A stretch of DNA of 64,000 bases from Stutzerimonas stutzeri (GCF_024448955.1 NZ_JAMOIH010000001.1:124001-188000); one strand, 5' to 3'. Counted from the stretch's first letter, positions 1 through 8,347 are shown. Notes: generated by a model from the letters alone, not told the origin. Program-made: numbers and translations.

Positions 1-2162
1 AAGCCATACAGGCGCGCCGTCGCGGTCGCGCGGTCATCGTCAGTCACCAGACACCGCCCTTCGCGCCCGCCGGGCTCTATGACGAGCTGCGCGACGTGCA
101 TGCGCTGATCCACGAATACCAGCAGCTCGACGAAGGCGCGGTGCGTGAAAACACGGCCGAACGTATTCGTCGGTTGGCCTTGCAAAGCAAGCTGCTGGAA
201 GACCTTGGCTGGGACGAAGCGCGCATGCGCGCCAATACCGGAGACTTCCTGCTGGCGTTGCATGATTACCTGCACGAGATGGCCCAGGCGAACCTGCCGC
301 TCGGCCTGCACACCTTCGGCGAGCCTGCATCCGCCGAACACCGTCTGGCCACCGTGCTGCAACAGCTGGGCGAGCCCTACCTGCGTGCGCTGGAGCTGAC
401 CGACGACGAGCCGATGGCCGAGGATTTCGCCGGGCTACAGGCCAGCCTTCCCTACCGCACGCTGCAGCGTTATTTGCGCGACGGTGAAAGCCTTGACTCG
501 ATTACCGATACCGAACTGCGCGAGCAGATCGAACGCGCACGCGTGTTGGACGCCCGGCTGACCGACACGGGGGAAATGGAAGCGCTGCTGACCGGTCTTG
601 CCGGCGGCTTCGTCGCACCCGGCCCCGGCGGCGACCCGGTGCGCAATCCGGACGTGCCAAGCGGTCGCAACCTCTACGCCTTCGAGGCCGACAAGTTGCC
701 GACCCGAGCGGCCTATGAGGCAGGCGGCAAGGCGCTGGAGCAACTGCTCGCGAGCTACCGTGATGAGCACGAAGGCGCATTGCCGACGAAGCTCGCCTTC
801 AGCCTATGGTCATCCGAAGCCATGCGCCACCTTGGCATCCTCGAAAGCCAGGTCCTGCACGCACTGGGCGTGCGCCCGGTATGGGATGAGGGAGGACGGA
901 TTCGTACCCTGGAAATCATCCCGGCAGCAGAACTTGGCAGAGCACGCATCGATGTCGTGGTCCAGGTCACCAGCGTCTACCGCGATCAGTTCGACGGCTT
1001 CATGCGGCAATTGGCCGATGTGATGGAGCGGCTCGCCGTGCTGGATGAGCCGGGCAATACGTTGGCCAGCAACAGCCGACGGCTGGCCCAGCGGCTACAG
1101 GATCAAGGAGTCGATGCCGATCGCGCCGAGCGCTTGTCGCACTTGCGTCTGTTCGGTAACGAGCCCGGCGATTATGGCACCGGTGTTTCCCAGCTGACGA
1201 TGGACTCGACACGCTGGGAGAACGATTCGGCCCTCGCCGAGCAGTTCCTCTCGCGGTTGCAATATGGCTACGGCACCGGCAGCTGGGGAGAAAAGATCGA
1301 AGGCCAGAACCTGTTCGCCGAGCAGCTCAAGGGCGTTCAGGCTGCGATCATGGCCCGCTCCAGCGAGCTCAACGGCGTGCTGTCGACCGACCATCCATTC
1401 GAGTTTCTGGGGGGGCTTTCCCTGGCGGTCCGCCATCTCGACGGTGCCAGTCCATCACTCTACATATCGGACCTACGCAAGGCCGAGCCCCGCACGACGG
1501 GCGCGGCGAGCTATCTTGCCAGGGAACTGCGCAGCCGCTACCTGAACCCGCAATGGATCAGCGCGATGCAGCAGGAAGGCTACGCCGGCACGCTAGAGGT
1601 GTTGAACGTCGCCAACAACCTCTGGGGCTGGCAAGCCGCCGATCGCAGCATGGTTCGCGCCGACCAATGGCAGGCCCTGCATGACACCTTCGTAATGGAT
1701 CAGCGCGAGCTCGGCCTCGATCAATGGTTCGAGGCGCACAACCCCACGGCCCAGGCCCAGCTGATCGAACGCCTGGCCGAAGCGATCCGCAAGGGCTACT
1801 GGGATGCCTCCGATCAAACCCGCCGCGAACTGGCCGAACGTTGGCAGGCGCTCACTACCGAACATGGCGCCGATGCCGGCGAGCCGATCACCCGAGACTT
1901 CATCGAACCGATGGCCGCCGGCTACGGCCTCGCGCCAGAAGCCGCCCCAACTGCCGCAACGCCCGCTTCTTCAAGCAACGCGGGCGCGGGCGAGACGGTG
2001 CGCGGCCAGGTGATGCAGGAAGTGGCTGGGCAACCGAACGAAGCGCCGAGCCCATGGCGGCTTCTGCTCGGCATCGCCGCGTTGGCGTCGTGCCTGGTAC
2101 TTGGCGCCCTACTCCAAGCGCTCGCCAACCATCGCGTCGAGCCGGTTTTAAACCCTCAATGA
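1..2162 (+). CDS. CobN-like chelatase subunit, 3' part, with C-terminal membrane anchor (partial)
   Basis: The frame is open from the first base (codons in frame from position 3), so the gene starts outside the window; the GTG at 96 is internal. About 719 residues are visible. They match the C-terminal half of the CobN/BchH large chelatase subunit: the stretch NLYAFEADKLPTRAAYEAG, then VTSVYRDQFDGFMRQL, then GYGTGSWGE. Family members insert Co or Mg into tetrapyrroles with ATPase partners, but no cobalamin gene is next to it. Unlike cytosolic CobN, it ends in a low-complexity Ala/Ser linker and one hydrophobic helix (about nt 2054-2120, LLLGIAALASCLVLGALL), so it is probably membrane tethered. 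An ExbB-like gene follows after 10 bp. This matches what I recall of the Zur-regulated PA1922-PA1925 cluster of P. aeruginosa. The role is probably in metal or metallophore handling rather than B12 synthesis; that is inference. Confidence 0.85.
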   Translation, partial: AIQARRRGRAVIVSHQTPPFAPAGLYDELRDVHALIHEYQQLDEGAVRENTAERIRRLALQSKLLEDLGWDEARMRANTGDFLLALHDYLHEMAQANLPLGLHTFGEPASAEHRLATVLQQLGEPYLRALELTDDEPMAEDFAGLQASLPYRTLQRYLRDGESLDSITDTELREQIERARVLDARLTDTGEMEALLTGLAGGFVAPGPGGDPVRNPDVPSGRNLYAFEADKLPTRAAYEAGGKALEQLLASYRDEHEGALPTKLAFSLWSSEAMRHLGILESQVLHALGVRPVWDEGGRIRTLEIIPAAELGRARIDVVVQVTSVYRDQFDGFMRQLADVMERLAVLDEPGNTLASNSRRLAQRLQDQGVDADRAERLSHLRLFGNEPGDYGTGVSQLTMDSTRWENDSALAEQFLSRLQYGYGTGSWGEKIEGQNLFAEQLKGVQAAIMARSSELNGVLSTDHPFEFLGGLSLAVRHLDGASPSLYISDLRKAEPRTTGAASYLARELRSRYLNPQWISAMQQEGYAGTLEVLNVANNLWGWQAADRSMVRADQWQALHDTFVMDQRELGLDQWFEAHNPTAQAQLIERLAEAIRKGYWDASDQTRRELAERWQALTTEHGADAGEPITRDFIEPMAAGYGLAPEAAPTAATPASSSNAGAGETVRGQVMQEVAGQPNEAPSPWRLLLGIAALASCLVLGALLQALANHRVEPVLNPQ

Positions 2163-2172
2163 ACCGAAATCC

Positions 2173-2652
2173 ATGAACGCACTTGAAACCAGTCTCTACG
2201 AACTGACACGTATTTTTCTCGTACCCGTCCTGCTATTGATCCTGGCCGCGCTGGCCTATGCCTTTCTGGCATTGGGCAGCTTCGCCATGGAGGCCTGGCA
2301 ACGCCGTAACGGCCGTTACCGCTCCGTCCTCGCGGCGCACCAAGCGGCAAACGGTGGCACTAGCGATGACCTCGAACTCTGGATCATGCAACGCCTGGAA
2401 TGGCTGCGCGTGACCTCGCGGAGCGCGCCGATGCTTGGGCTGGTCGCGACCATGATCCCTATGGGCCCAGCCCTGCTGGCATTGACCCAGAGCGATGCAA
2501 AAGGCATCGGCGAGAACCTGGTGGTCGCCTTCTCCTCGGTGATCCTTGCGCTCATCGCAGCGAGCATCACCTTCTTCGTTCTCACCGTTCGGCGCCGCTG
2601 GCTGTTGCAGGAGCTGCGGGTAATCGAACGCGCCGGGGTACAGCACCGATGA
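2173..2652 (+). CDS. MotA/TolQ/ExbB-type proton channel protein
   Basis: A 159-residue membrane protein with three hydrophobic segments: about 14-37, 85-105 and 116-140. The last two contain the family pattern (GLVATMIPMGPALLAL, then NLVVAFSSVILALIAASITF), comparable to TolQ's GLFGTVWGIM and ALIATAIGLFAAI in this window. ExbB/TolQ/MotA proteins form pentameric inner-membrane channels that use ion flow to move a partner. The gene sits 10 bp after the CobN-like gene and overlaps the next gene by 4 bp, so the three are co-transcribed and probably form one complex. It is shorter than ExbB or TolQ (about 230-240 residues). It starts at the first ATG that does not overlap the upstream gene; no strong ribosome site is visible. 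Confidence 0.8.
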   Translation: MNALETSLYELTRIFLVPVLLLILAALAYAFLALGSFAMEAWQRRNGRYRSVLAAHQAANGGTSDDLELWIMQRLEWLRVTSRSAPMLGLVATMIPMGPALLALTQSDAKGIGENLVVAFSSVILALIAASITFFVLTVRRRWLLQELRVIERAGVQHR

Positions 2653-2972
2653 GATTTCTCGACCATGACGAGGACGATGACCCGCTGCTCTCGGTCGTCA
2701 ACCTGATCGACCTGTTCCTGGTGGTGATCGGCATTCTGCTCATCGTCATCGTGCAGAACCCGCTCAATCCATTCAGCCAGGAGAAGATTGTGGTTATCGA
2801 AAATCCGGGCGACGCGAACATGCGCATGCTGATCAAGGACGGCCAGGAGCTGAAGCAATATGAGTCGAATGGGGAAATCGGCGAGGGCCAGGGCGCCAAG
2901 GCTGGAATCACCTATCGCCTGAACGACGGAAGGATGATTTATGTGCCCGAGGAGAATGCATTGGTTAAGTGA
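2649..2972 (+). CDS. DUF2149 protein, ExbD/TolR-like single-pass partner
   Basis: 107 residues. An acidic N-terminus (LDHDEDDDP) is followed by one transmembrane helix (about 17-36, NLIDLFLVVIGILLIVI), then a soluble domain of about 65 residues ending in LNDGRMIYVPEENALVK. The Asp at residue 21 near the start of the helix matches the position and setting of Asp21 in TolR encoded at 21742-22194 (PYIDVMLVLLVIF). That is the proton-carrying residue of ExbD/TolR proteins. The ATG overlaps the ExbB-like stop codon (ATGA), showing translational coupling. DUF2149 is known to occur beside CobN-like and MotA/ExbB-like genes; its function is not established. The ExbD analogy is inferred from the motif and context. 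Confidence 0.75.
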   Translation: MRFLDHDEDDDPLLSVVNLIDLFLVVIGILLIVIVQNPLNPFSQEKIVVIENPGDANMRMLIKDGQELKQYESNGEIGEGQGAKAGITYRLNDGRMIYVPEENALVK

Positions 2973-3112
2973 TTTCTAACCGTGATTTAGGCAAAAGAAG
3001 ACAGCCAAATCCTTTTGAGTCACATCGGTATCGTGCCGACAGCCTACCGGGTAGTCGAACCTTACGCGGGGCCAGGTCGAAAATTTGGCGAACAGCCATT
3101 CCAAACGACCTT

Positions 3113-3125
3113 GTTATATTATAAC
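3113..3125 (+). promoter_or_regulatory. Predicted Zur (zinc uptake regulator) box
   Basis: GTTATATTATAAC is a perfect 13-bp palindrome centred on T3119. It matches the core of the gammaproteobacterial Zur operator (GTTATANTATAAC). It lies 35 bp before the ATG of the DUF1624 gene at 3161 and 140 bp after the end of the DUF2149 gene, so it most likely represses the acyltransferase/porin pair when zinc is sufficient. The match is seen directly; regulation is inference. Confidence 0.75.
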
Positions 3126-3160
3126 TTTTGCGCCCCGCTTTATATCCAGGACGCGCTTAC

Positions 3161-4360
3161 ATGACTAACGCCGCCGCCACGATGCCCGCAGCCGGCACGC
3201 TTTCATCCCTTCATGCCAAGACGCAGGTACGCACGCGGATGCTTGCGATCGATGCATTGCGCGGGCTGGTCATGCTGTTCATGCTCGTCGACCACGTGCG
3301 GGAGACCTTTTTCCTGCACGTTCAGGTAGGCGACCCCATGGATCCGGTCAACACGCCACCTGAGCTGTTCTTCACGCGTATCAGCAGCATGGTCTGCGCA
3401 CCGGTCTTTGTATTCCTGACCGGTCTTTCCGCATGGTTGTACGGGCAATCCCACAGCCGCAGCGAAGTGTCGACGTTCCTGCTCAAGCGGGGCGTATTTC
3501 TCGTGTTCCTCGAACTGACCCTGGTGAACTTCGCCTGGAACGCGACCTTCGTACCGCCGACCCTGTGGTTGCAGGTCATCTGGGCAATCGGCTTGAGCAT
3601 GATCGTACTGTCCGCACTTATCCACATGCCGCGTGCGGCGCTGGCGGTGCTGGGCCTGGTGATCGTAGCCGGCCACAACCTGCTCGATGGCATCGTGCTC
3701 ACAGCGGATTCGCCATTTTTCGAGATCTGGTCGATCCTGCACCAGCGTTCCTTTATCGAAATCACCGAGCACACGCGTGCACGGACCACTTACCCCATCC
3801 TGCCCTGGATCGGTCTCATCGCGCTTGGCTACTGCGCCGGTCCCTGGTTTGCCCGCGATGCCGATCCGGCGCAGCGTGCCCGCCGCCTGTTGATGTGGGG
3901 TATCGGTTTGCTCGCGGGTTTCGTCCTGATCCGCTACCTGAACGTTTATGGCGACAAGCCCTGGAGCGCCATGGAAAACGGCGTGCGCACCTTCATGAGC
4001 TTCATGTCGCTTACCAAATACCCGCCTTCCCTGATGTTCCTGATGCCAACCATCGGCGTCGGCTTTCTGCTGCTCGCCTGGTTTCAGCAACTCGAAGGGC
4101 GTCCCGTGCTGAAGGTGCTTTCGCTGTATGGCGGCGCGCCGATGTTCTTCTACGTCCTGCACCTGCTGGTACTCAAGGCGCTTTACCTGATCGCTGTGCA
4201 GATCTGGGGCCTGAATCAAGGCAACTACTACGGCTTCGATAGCCTCGCCGGTATCTGGCTATGGGCTGTGATGCTGTCGGCAGCACTTTATTTTCCGACC
4301 CGCTGGTTCGCGCAACTCAAGCAGCGCCGTCGCGATATCGCCTGGCTGAAGTACTTCTAA
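3161..4360 (+). CDS. DUF1624 / heparan-alpha-glucosaminide N-acetyltransferase-like membrane protein
   Basis: 399 residues, mostly hydrophobic, with about ten predicted transmembrane segments. The signature RMLAIDALRGLVMLFMLVDH near the N-terminus is typical of the DUF1624/HGSNAT family, which moves acyl groups across membranes. Further features are the conserved 'FFTRISSMVCAPVFVFLTG' helix and the 'PILPWIGLIALGY' loop. The bacterial substrate is unknown. The ATG at 3161 is preferred to an in-frame TTG at 3128 because TTG lies next to the Zur-like box. An OprD-family porin follows 7 bp later, so they form an operon. The pairing with a porin and a Zur-type operator suggests a surface or solute modification linked to zinc starvation; this is inference. 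Confidence 0.8.
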   Translation: MTNAAATMPAAGTLSSLHAKTQVRTRMLAIDALRGLVMLFMLVDHVRETFFLHVQVGDPMDPVNTPPELFFTRISSMVCAPVFVFLTGLSAWLYGQSHSRSEVSTFLLKRGVFLVFLELTLVNFAWNATFVPPTLWLQVIWAIGLSMIVLSALIHMPRAALAVLGLVIVAGHNLLDGIVLTADSPFFEIWSILHQRSFIEITEHTRARTTYPILPWIGLIALGYCAGPWFARDADPAQRARRLLMWGIGLLAGFVLIRYLNVYGDKPWSAMENGVRTFMSFMSLTKYPPSLMFLMPTIGVGFLLLAWFQQLEGRPVLKVLSLYGGAPMFFYVLHLLVLKALYLIAVQIWGLNQGNYYGFDSLAGIWLWAVMLSAALYFPTRWFAQLKQRRRDIAWLKYF

Positions 4361-4367
4361 GACCTCG

Positions 4368-5717
4368 ATGATGAACAGACAATTCGGCTGTTGGATGCAA
4401 GGACTGTCGGTCGCCTGCCTGCCACTGATGGCGTGTGCAGGAGCACAGGAACAGGCAACGGGCTTCGTTGAGGACAGCTCATGGAACCTGCTAAACCGTA
4501 CCGTCTACGACCGGCGTGATTACCGCCACGGTGGGCTCAACGGGGCCGCGCGCAATGCAGCTAAACCGCGCGGCGAGCGCAGTGACCTGGCGGAGGAATG
4601 GGGCTACGGGCTGATGGGCAGCTACGCCTCTGGGTTCACCCAAGGCACGGTCGGCTTCGGCCTCGATGCCCACGCCTATCTGGGGGTAAAGCTGGACAGC
4701 GGTGGGGGTCGCGCTGGAAAAGCTCGCCTGCTTTCGGTGGATGACGAGGGGCATCCCAAGGATGACTATGGGCGCGCTGGTGCAGCGGCGAAGCTGCGTC
4801 TGTCATCCACAGTGCTGAAATACGGCGAGCAGCGGGTGAAGACGCCCGTCTTCGGTTCGTCCGACAGCCGCCTATTGCCCGAAACCGCAACAGGCTGGTC
4901 GGTGACCAGCCAGGAATGGAGTGACCTGACCTTCAACGGCGGTCATTTCACCGAAAGTGCCGACCGCAATGCCAGCAGCCACGAGCGTGGGTTCGTCGTG
5001 AACTACTCCAACGGGAGACAGGGCGACTCGTTCGACTTCCTGGGCGGCAGCTATGACGGCATGGAGCGCCTCGACCTGGTCCTTTACAGCGCACAATACG
5101 ACGAAACCTGGCGGCAGCATTACCTGGGCGGTGTGTACGCATGGCCGATCGATGACGAACAGGCGTTGTCCTTTAACCTGAATCTCTACCGCACACAGGA
5201 CACCGGCGAAGCACGCTCGGGCGCTATCGACAACACGACCTGGAGCCTGATGAGTACTTACTTGCACGGTGCCCATCGCTTTTCGTTGGGCTACCAGAAG
5301 GTGCATGGAGATACGCCGTTCGATTACGTCACCCGCGGTGCCATCTACCTCACTAACGCGGTGGCGCTGTCTGACTTCAACGGGCCGAATGAAGCCTCAT
5401 GGCAACTACGCTATGACCTGGCGATGGCCGCATACGGCATCCCCGGCTTGAGTTTCAGCGCAGCATATATTCGCGGCAGTGGCATCGACGGTAGCGATGT
5501 GGACCCCAGCGGTGGCTATGCCTATTTGGGCTATGGCCGTAACGGACGGCACTGGGAGCGTGACCTGGAAGCCCGTTACGTCGTACAAAACGGGGCCGCT
5601 CAAGGGATGACCTTCAGCGCCCGTTATGCAGTGCATCGGGGCAACACCGATCAGGCGGAATTGGACGCCGACCAGATTCGCTTGGCGGTCGAGTATCCAA
5701 TCCAAGGAACGTTCTAG
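4368..5717 (+). CDS. OprD-family outer-membrane porin
   Basis: 449 residues with a signal peptide of about 26 residues (cleavage near CAGA-QEQ). The mature start 'GFVEDSSWNLLNRTVYDRRDY' and the 'GYASGFTQGTVGFGLDAHAYLGVKLD' type segment are characteristic of OprD porins, as are 'DDYGRAGAAAKLRLS', 'LSDFNGPNEASWQLRYDL' and the C-terminal 'RLAVEYPI' strand. OprD members form 18-strand channels for small carboxylates, amino acids or peptides. It lies 7 bp after the DUF1624 gene, downstream of the predicted Zur box. A second ATG three bases later (4371) is equally possible. The substrate cannot be told from sequence; it is clearly distinct from the OprD at 31326. Confidence 0.85.
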   Translation: MMNRQFGCWMQGLSVACLPLMACAGAQEQATGFVEDSSWNLLNRTVYDRRDYRHGGLNGAARNAAKPRGERSDLAEEWGYGLMGSYASGFTQGTVGFGLDAHAYLGVKLDSGGGRAGKARLLSVDDEGHPKDDYGRAGAAAKLRLSSTVLKYGEQRVKTPVFGSSDSRLLPETATGWSVTSQEWSDLTFNGGHFTESADRNASSHERGFVVNYSNGRQGDSFDFLGGSYDGMERLDLVLYSAQYDETWRQHYLGGVYAWPIDDEQALSFNLNLYRTQDTGEARSGAIDNTTWSLMSTYLHGAHRFSLGYQKVHGDTPFDYVTRGAIYLTNAVALSDFNGPNEASWQLRYDLAMAAYGIPGLSFSAAYIRGSGIDGSDVDPSGGYAYLGYGRNGRHWERDLEARYVVQNGAAQGMTFSARYAVHRGNTDQAELDADQIRLAVEYPIQGTF

Positions 5718-5922
5718 TCCGCAGCGCGGTGAGAGGCTACCGGTCTATCCGAATGCAGACCGCACGGCGGCTCGGCACCGTGAAGAAGCACTATGGCCGG
5801 ATGCCAACCGACACGAAAAGTATGGATGCGATCGTCTCTTAGATGATGGAGTCAGATCGATATAGGCGGCTTCGGCGGTCTGGAATCTGCTTTTTGTCCA
5901 AAACCAGACTCAGAAAAAGAAG

Positions 5923-5956
5923 AAGCCCCGCTACACGCTAAGCGCGGCGGGGCTTT
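5923..5956 (-). terminator. Rho-independent terminator after tRNA-Ser
   Basis: Stem GCCCCGC (5925-5931) pairs with GCGGGGC (5947-5953). Read on the minus strand, the hairpin is followed by a T-rich run (TTCTTCTTTTT), 16 bp beyond the tRNA 3' end. Confidence 0.75.
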
Positions 5957-5971
5957 CAGGTCTTTCAATAA

Positions 5972-6061
5972 TGGCGGAGAGATAGGGATTTGAACCCTAG
6001 GAACAGTTGCCTGTTCAACGGATTTCGAATCCGTCCCGTTCGGCCACTCCGGCATCTCTCC
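5972..6061 (-). tRNA. tRNA-Ser (anticodon CGA)
   Basis: 90 nt on the minus strand, with acceptor arm GGAGAGA/TCTCTCC, discriminator G and encoded CCA. The anticodon stem ACGGA/TCCGT encloses the loop TTCGAAA, giving anticodon CGA (reads UCG). It has a long variable arm as expected for a type II tRNA, and a T-arm with GGTTCAAATCC. It lies upstream of nothing else on its strand and has its own promoter and terminator. Confidence 0.95.
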
Positions 6062-6071
6062 AGCGGCGCGC

Positions 6072-6099
6072 ATCATAGCAGTTCGCAAGCGATTGTCGA
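6072..6099 (-). promoter_or_regulatory. Sigma-70 promoter of tRNA-Ser
   Basis: On the minus strand TCGACA (6094-6099), a 16-bp spacer, then TATGAT (6072-6077). The GC-rich discriminator (GCGCGCC) before the tRNA is typical of stringently controlled stable-RNA promoters. Confidence 0.6.
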
Positions 6100-6204
6100 A
6101 CCCCAGGTAGGTGTTTTTTCGCTCGATATTCAGGGTGTTGCGCTAAACCCCCAACGCTTTTGTCATGGCTGAAGCCGCCATTCCGCGCCAGTCAAAAGCT
6201 GTAA

Positions 6205-7074
6205 TCAGGTCGTCAACCGAGTCAGGGCTTCGCGATATTTGTCTGCAGTCTTCTGGGCGACATCAGCCGGCACCGGAGGCGCTGGCGGCTCCTTGTTCCA
6301 GCCGGTGGACTCCAGCCAGTCGCGAACGAACTGCTTGTCGAAGCTTGGCGGATTGCTGCCTTCCCGGTAGCTATCGGCAGGCCAGAAGCGGCTGGAGTCG
6401 GGCGTCAGCACTTCGTCCATGAGCGTCAGACTGCCGTTTTCATCGAGACCGAACTCGAACTTGGTATCGGCGATGATGATTCCACGGGTTGCGGCGTATT
6501 CGACGGCTGCCGAGTACAGCGCAATGGAGATATCCCGCACTTGGGCCGCCAACTCCTTGCCAATGATGGCCTCACACTGCTCGAAGGAAATGTTCTCGTC
6601 GTGATCGCCGACGGCGGCTTTGGTCGATGGCGTGAAGATCGGCTGCGGCAGTTTGGCTGCTTCCTTCAAGCCGGCCGGCAACTGGATGCCGCAAACGGTT
6701 CCGTTTTTCTGGTATTCCTTCCAGCCGGAACCGACGATATAGCCACGCACAATGGCTTCTACCGCAACCGGCTTCAAGCGCTTGGCGACCACCGCCCGCC
6801 CCTCTACCAACGGCAGCTCTTGCGCCAAGACCACGTCCTCGACCTTGTCACCAGTGAAGTGATTGGGTACAAGAGCGGAAAGCTTCTCGAACCAGAAATT
6901 CGAAATCGCCGTGAGGATCTTGCCCTTCTCAGGTATTGGCTCGGCGAGAATCACATCGAATGCTGAGAGCCGGTCCGTAGCGACCATGAGCATGCGCTTG
7001 TCGTCGATTTCGTACAGATCACGAACCTTCCCGGAATAGATTTTCTTCAGGCTGAGGGCATTGGGAGTAGGCAT
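6205..7074 (-). CDS. purC: SAICAR synthase (phosphoribosylaminoimidazole-succinocarboxamide synthase), long form
   Basis: 289 residues. It ligates aspartate to CAIR in de novo purine synthesis, using ATP. Motifs visible are [48 protein letters not shown] and ADTKFEFG, followed by [12 protein letters not shown]. This is the long Ade1-like type (about 300 residues, as in yeast) rather than the short type of about 236 residues that I associate with this locus in P. aeruginosa. The C-terminus ends normally ([10 protein letters not shown]). A hairpin separates it from bamC upstream, so it probably has its own promoter in the 130-bp gap. Confidence 0.93.
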   Translation of the reverse strand: MPTPNALSLKKIYSGKVRDLYEIDDKRMLMVATDRLSAFDVILAEPIPEKGKILTAISNFWFEKLSALVPNHFTGDKVEDVVLAQELPLVEGRAVVAKRLKPVAVEAIVRGYIVGSGWKEYQKNGTVCGIQLPAGLKEAAKLPQPIFTPSTKAAVGDHDENISFEQCEAIIGKELAAQVRDISIALYSAAVEYAATRGIIIADTKFEFGLDENGSLTLMDEVLTPDSSRFWPADSYREGSNPPSFDKQFVRDWLESTGWNKEPPAPPVPADVAQKTADKYREALTRLTT

Positions 7075-7151
7075 TTCGATTCTCGCGGTTCCGAACCTTC
7101 GTTACGTTGCGCGGGACGGCAGTGTAACGGCAGGCCTGTCATCAAACGAAA

Positions 7152-7178
7152 CAGGCGAAACCGAGAGGGTTTCGCCTG
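7152..7178 (-). terminator. Terminator of the dapA-bamC operon
   Basis: An 11-bp perfect stem CAGGCGAAACC (7152-7162) pairs with GGTTTCGCCTG (7168-7178). On the minus strand it is followed by TTTCGTTTG, 29 bp after the bamC stop codon. Confidence 0.75.
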
Positions 7179-7206
7179 GCTTGGCTGGAGTGGGCTGAGC
7201 GATATC

Positions 7207-8307
7207 TCAGTCCAGGCTGTCCTTGAGCATGTTCAGCACGCGCCGTGCGACGTCGGCTGGCGCGACGGTGTCGAGGTTCTTGTCGAGCGTCACCTGAATG
7301 TTGCCGGCCACATCGCTCACACGGACCTGATAACGCTCCGCACGCGCCTCGATCTCTTCACGGTCGGGCGCCCCGCCGAACAAGCGGGAGAAGAAGCCTG
7401 GCTCGTCGTCCGGATTTTCCGCGCCTTCCGACAGGTTGATGTAGTAGACACCGAGGCTCCGATCCAAATCCTCGACGAGGATGTCACTTGCGGCCAGTGC
7501 TCGGCCCACACTTGACCAGGCACGGTTGAAGTCAGTATCAAGTTGTAGCACCGGAGTGCCGCTGCCCGCTTCGATGAGCGTCACTCGGCTGGGCGCGTCG
7601 AATTCGCGCTCTGCAAGCAGAGAGGCTGAACCGCCCTGCGCTGCGCTGCTGTTTAGACCGACCTGCAGTTCGTCGAGCAGTACCCGATCGAGTTCGGCAT
7701 TGACTGGGGCATCAGGCCAGGCCACGTCAGCATTGCTGTCTGCGGGACGCTGAACGCTGAGCAGCTGGATCTCGCTCGTGTTGCGTTGCACACCCGGTTC
7801 GATACGAACCCGGATGCGGGTTTCTCCGTCGCCCAGCCCAAGGTTGCGCACCAGCGCTGGGGCCAGCTGATCACGCGTCTGCCAGGCCGTAATGAGCTCT
7901 CCCGTTTGCGGGCGCTCTTCGGCAATCTGAAAGCCATTGTCTGTGAAGAACTGTCGCGTCGCAGTCCAGACTTGCGACGGCTCACGCATCGCGACTAGCC
8001 AGCGCGCATCTTCTGACGTCTGCAGGCTGAACTCGCTGGCTTCTTCGGCGACCAGCAACCGTTGCGGGCGCGGCACCTCGTATTCGCCTGTCGCACGGGT
8101 ATCGGGGACCTGCTGGGGGATTGGTAGCAAGGGCTCGATCGGGCGCAACTCACTATCGGCTGGGACCTGCATCGGCGGAACCTGATGGGCCTGGAGATAG
8201 TCGCTACCACGGTCACGGAAATATCCGTCTTCTCCCCACAGCCAGCCACAACCGCTGGTTCCAGAGATGATCAGGGCTAGGGTCGAGAGGCCGGCCAGTC
8301 GCTTCAT
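7207..8307 (-). CDS. bamC: Outer-membrane assembly lipoprotein BamC
   Basis: 366 residues with an N-terminal lipoprotein signal ending in TSGC (Cys20). BamC is the lipoprotein of the BAM complex that binds BamD and helps insert beta-barrels. The unstructured N-terminal stretch (DRGSDYLQAHQVPPMQVP) that wraps around BamD in E. coli is recognisable, followed by two helix-grip domains; the second ends 'VTLDKNLDTVAPADVARRVLNML'. It lies downstream of dapA on the same strand, 40 bp apart, the classical dapA-bamC (dapX/nlpB) arrangement. ATG at 8307 has the ribosome site AAGGA. Confidence 0.9.
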   Translation of the reverse strand: MKRLAGLSTLALIISGTSGCGWLWGEDGYFRDRGSDYLQAHQVPPMQVPADSELRPIEPLLPIPQQVPDTRATGEYEVPRPQRLLVAEEASEFSLQTSEDARWLVAMREPSQVWTATRQFFTDNGFQIAEERPQTGELITAWQTRDQLAPALVRNLGLGDGETRIRVRIEPGVQRNTSEIQLLSVQRPADSNADVAWPDAPVNAELDRVLLDELQVGLNSSAAQGGSASLLAEREFDAPSRVTLIEAGSGTPVLQLDTDFNRAWSSVGRALAASDILVEDLDRSLGVYYINLSEGAENPDDEPGFFSRLFGGAPDREEIEARAERYQVRVSDVAGNIQVTLDKNLDTVAPADVARRVLNMLKDSLD

Positions 8308-8347
8308 GCATGTTCCTTCATTATTAGATCAGTACACCGGATACCGT

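Noticed and set aside
1-2162. Classical cobalamin synthesis CobN
   Set aside because: No cob genes nearby; the C-terminal membrane helix and ExbB/DUF2149 partners point to the CobN-like transport-associated group.
3203-4219. 338-codon minus-strand open frame
   Set aside because: Antisense to the DUF1624 gene; composition rich in His/Gln/Asp, as mirror frames of membrane proteins are.
5718-5922. Remnant coding sequence after the porin
   Set aside because: Short frames only, no start signals or family match; treated as porin 3' region and tRNA terminator spacer.
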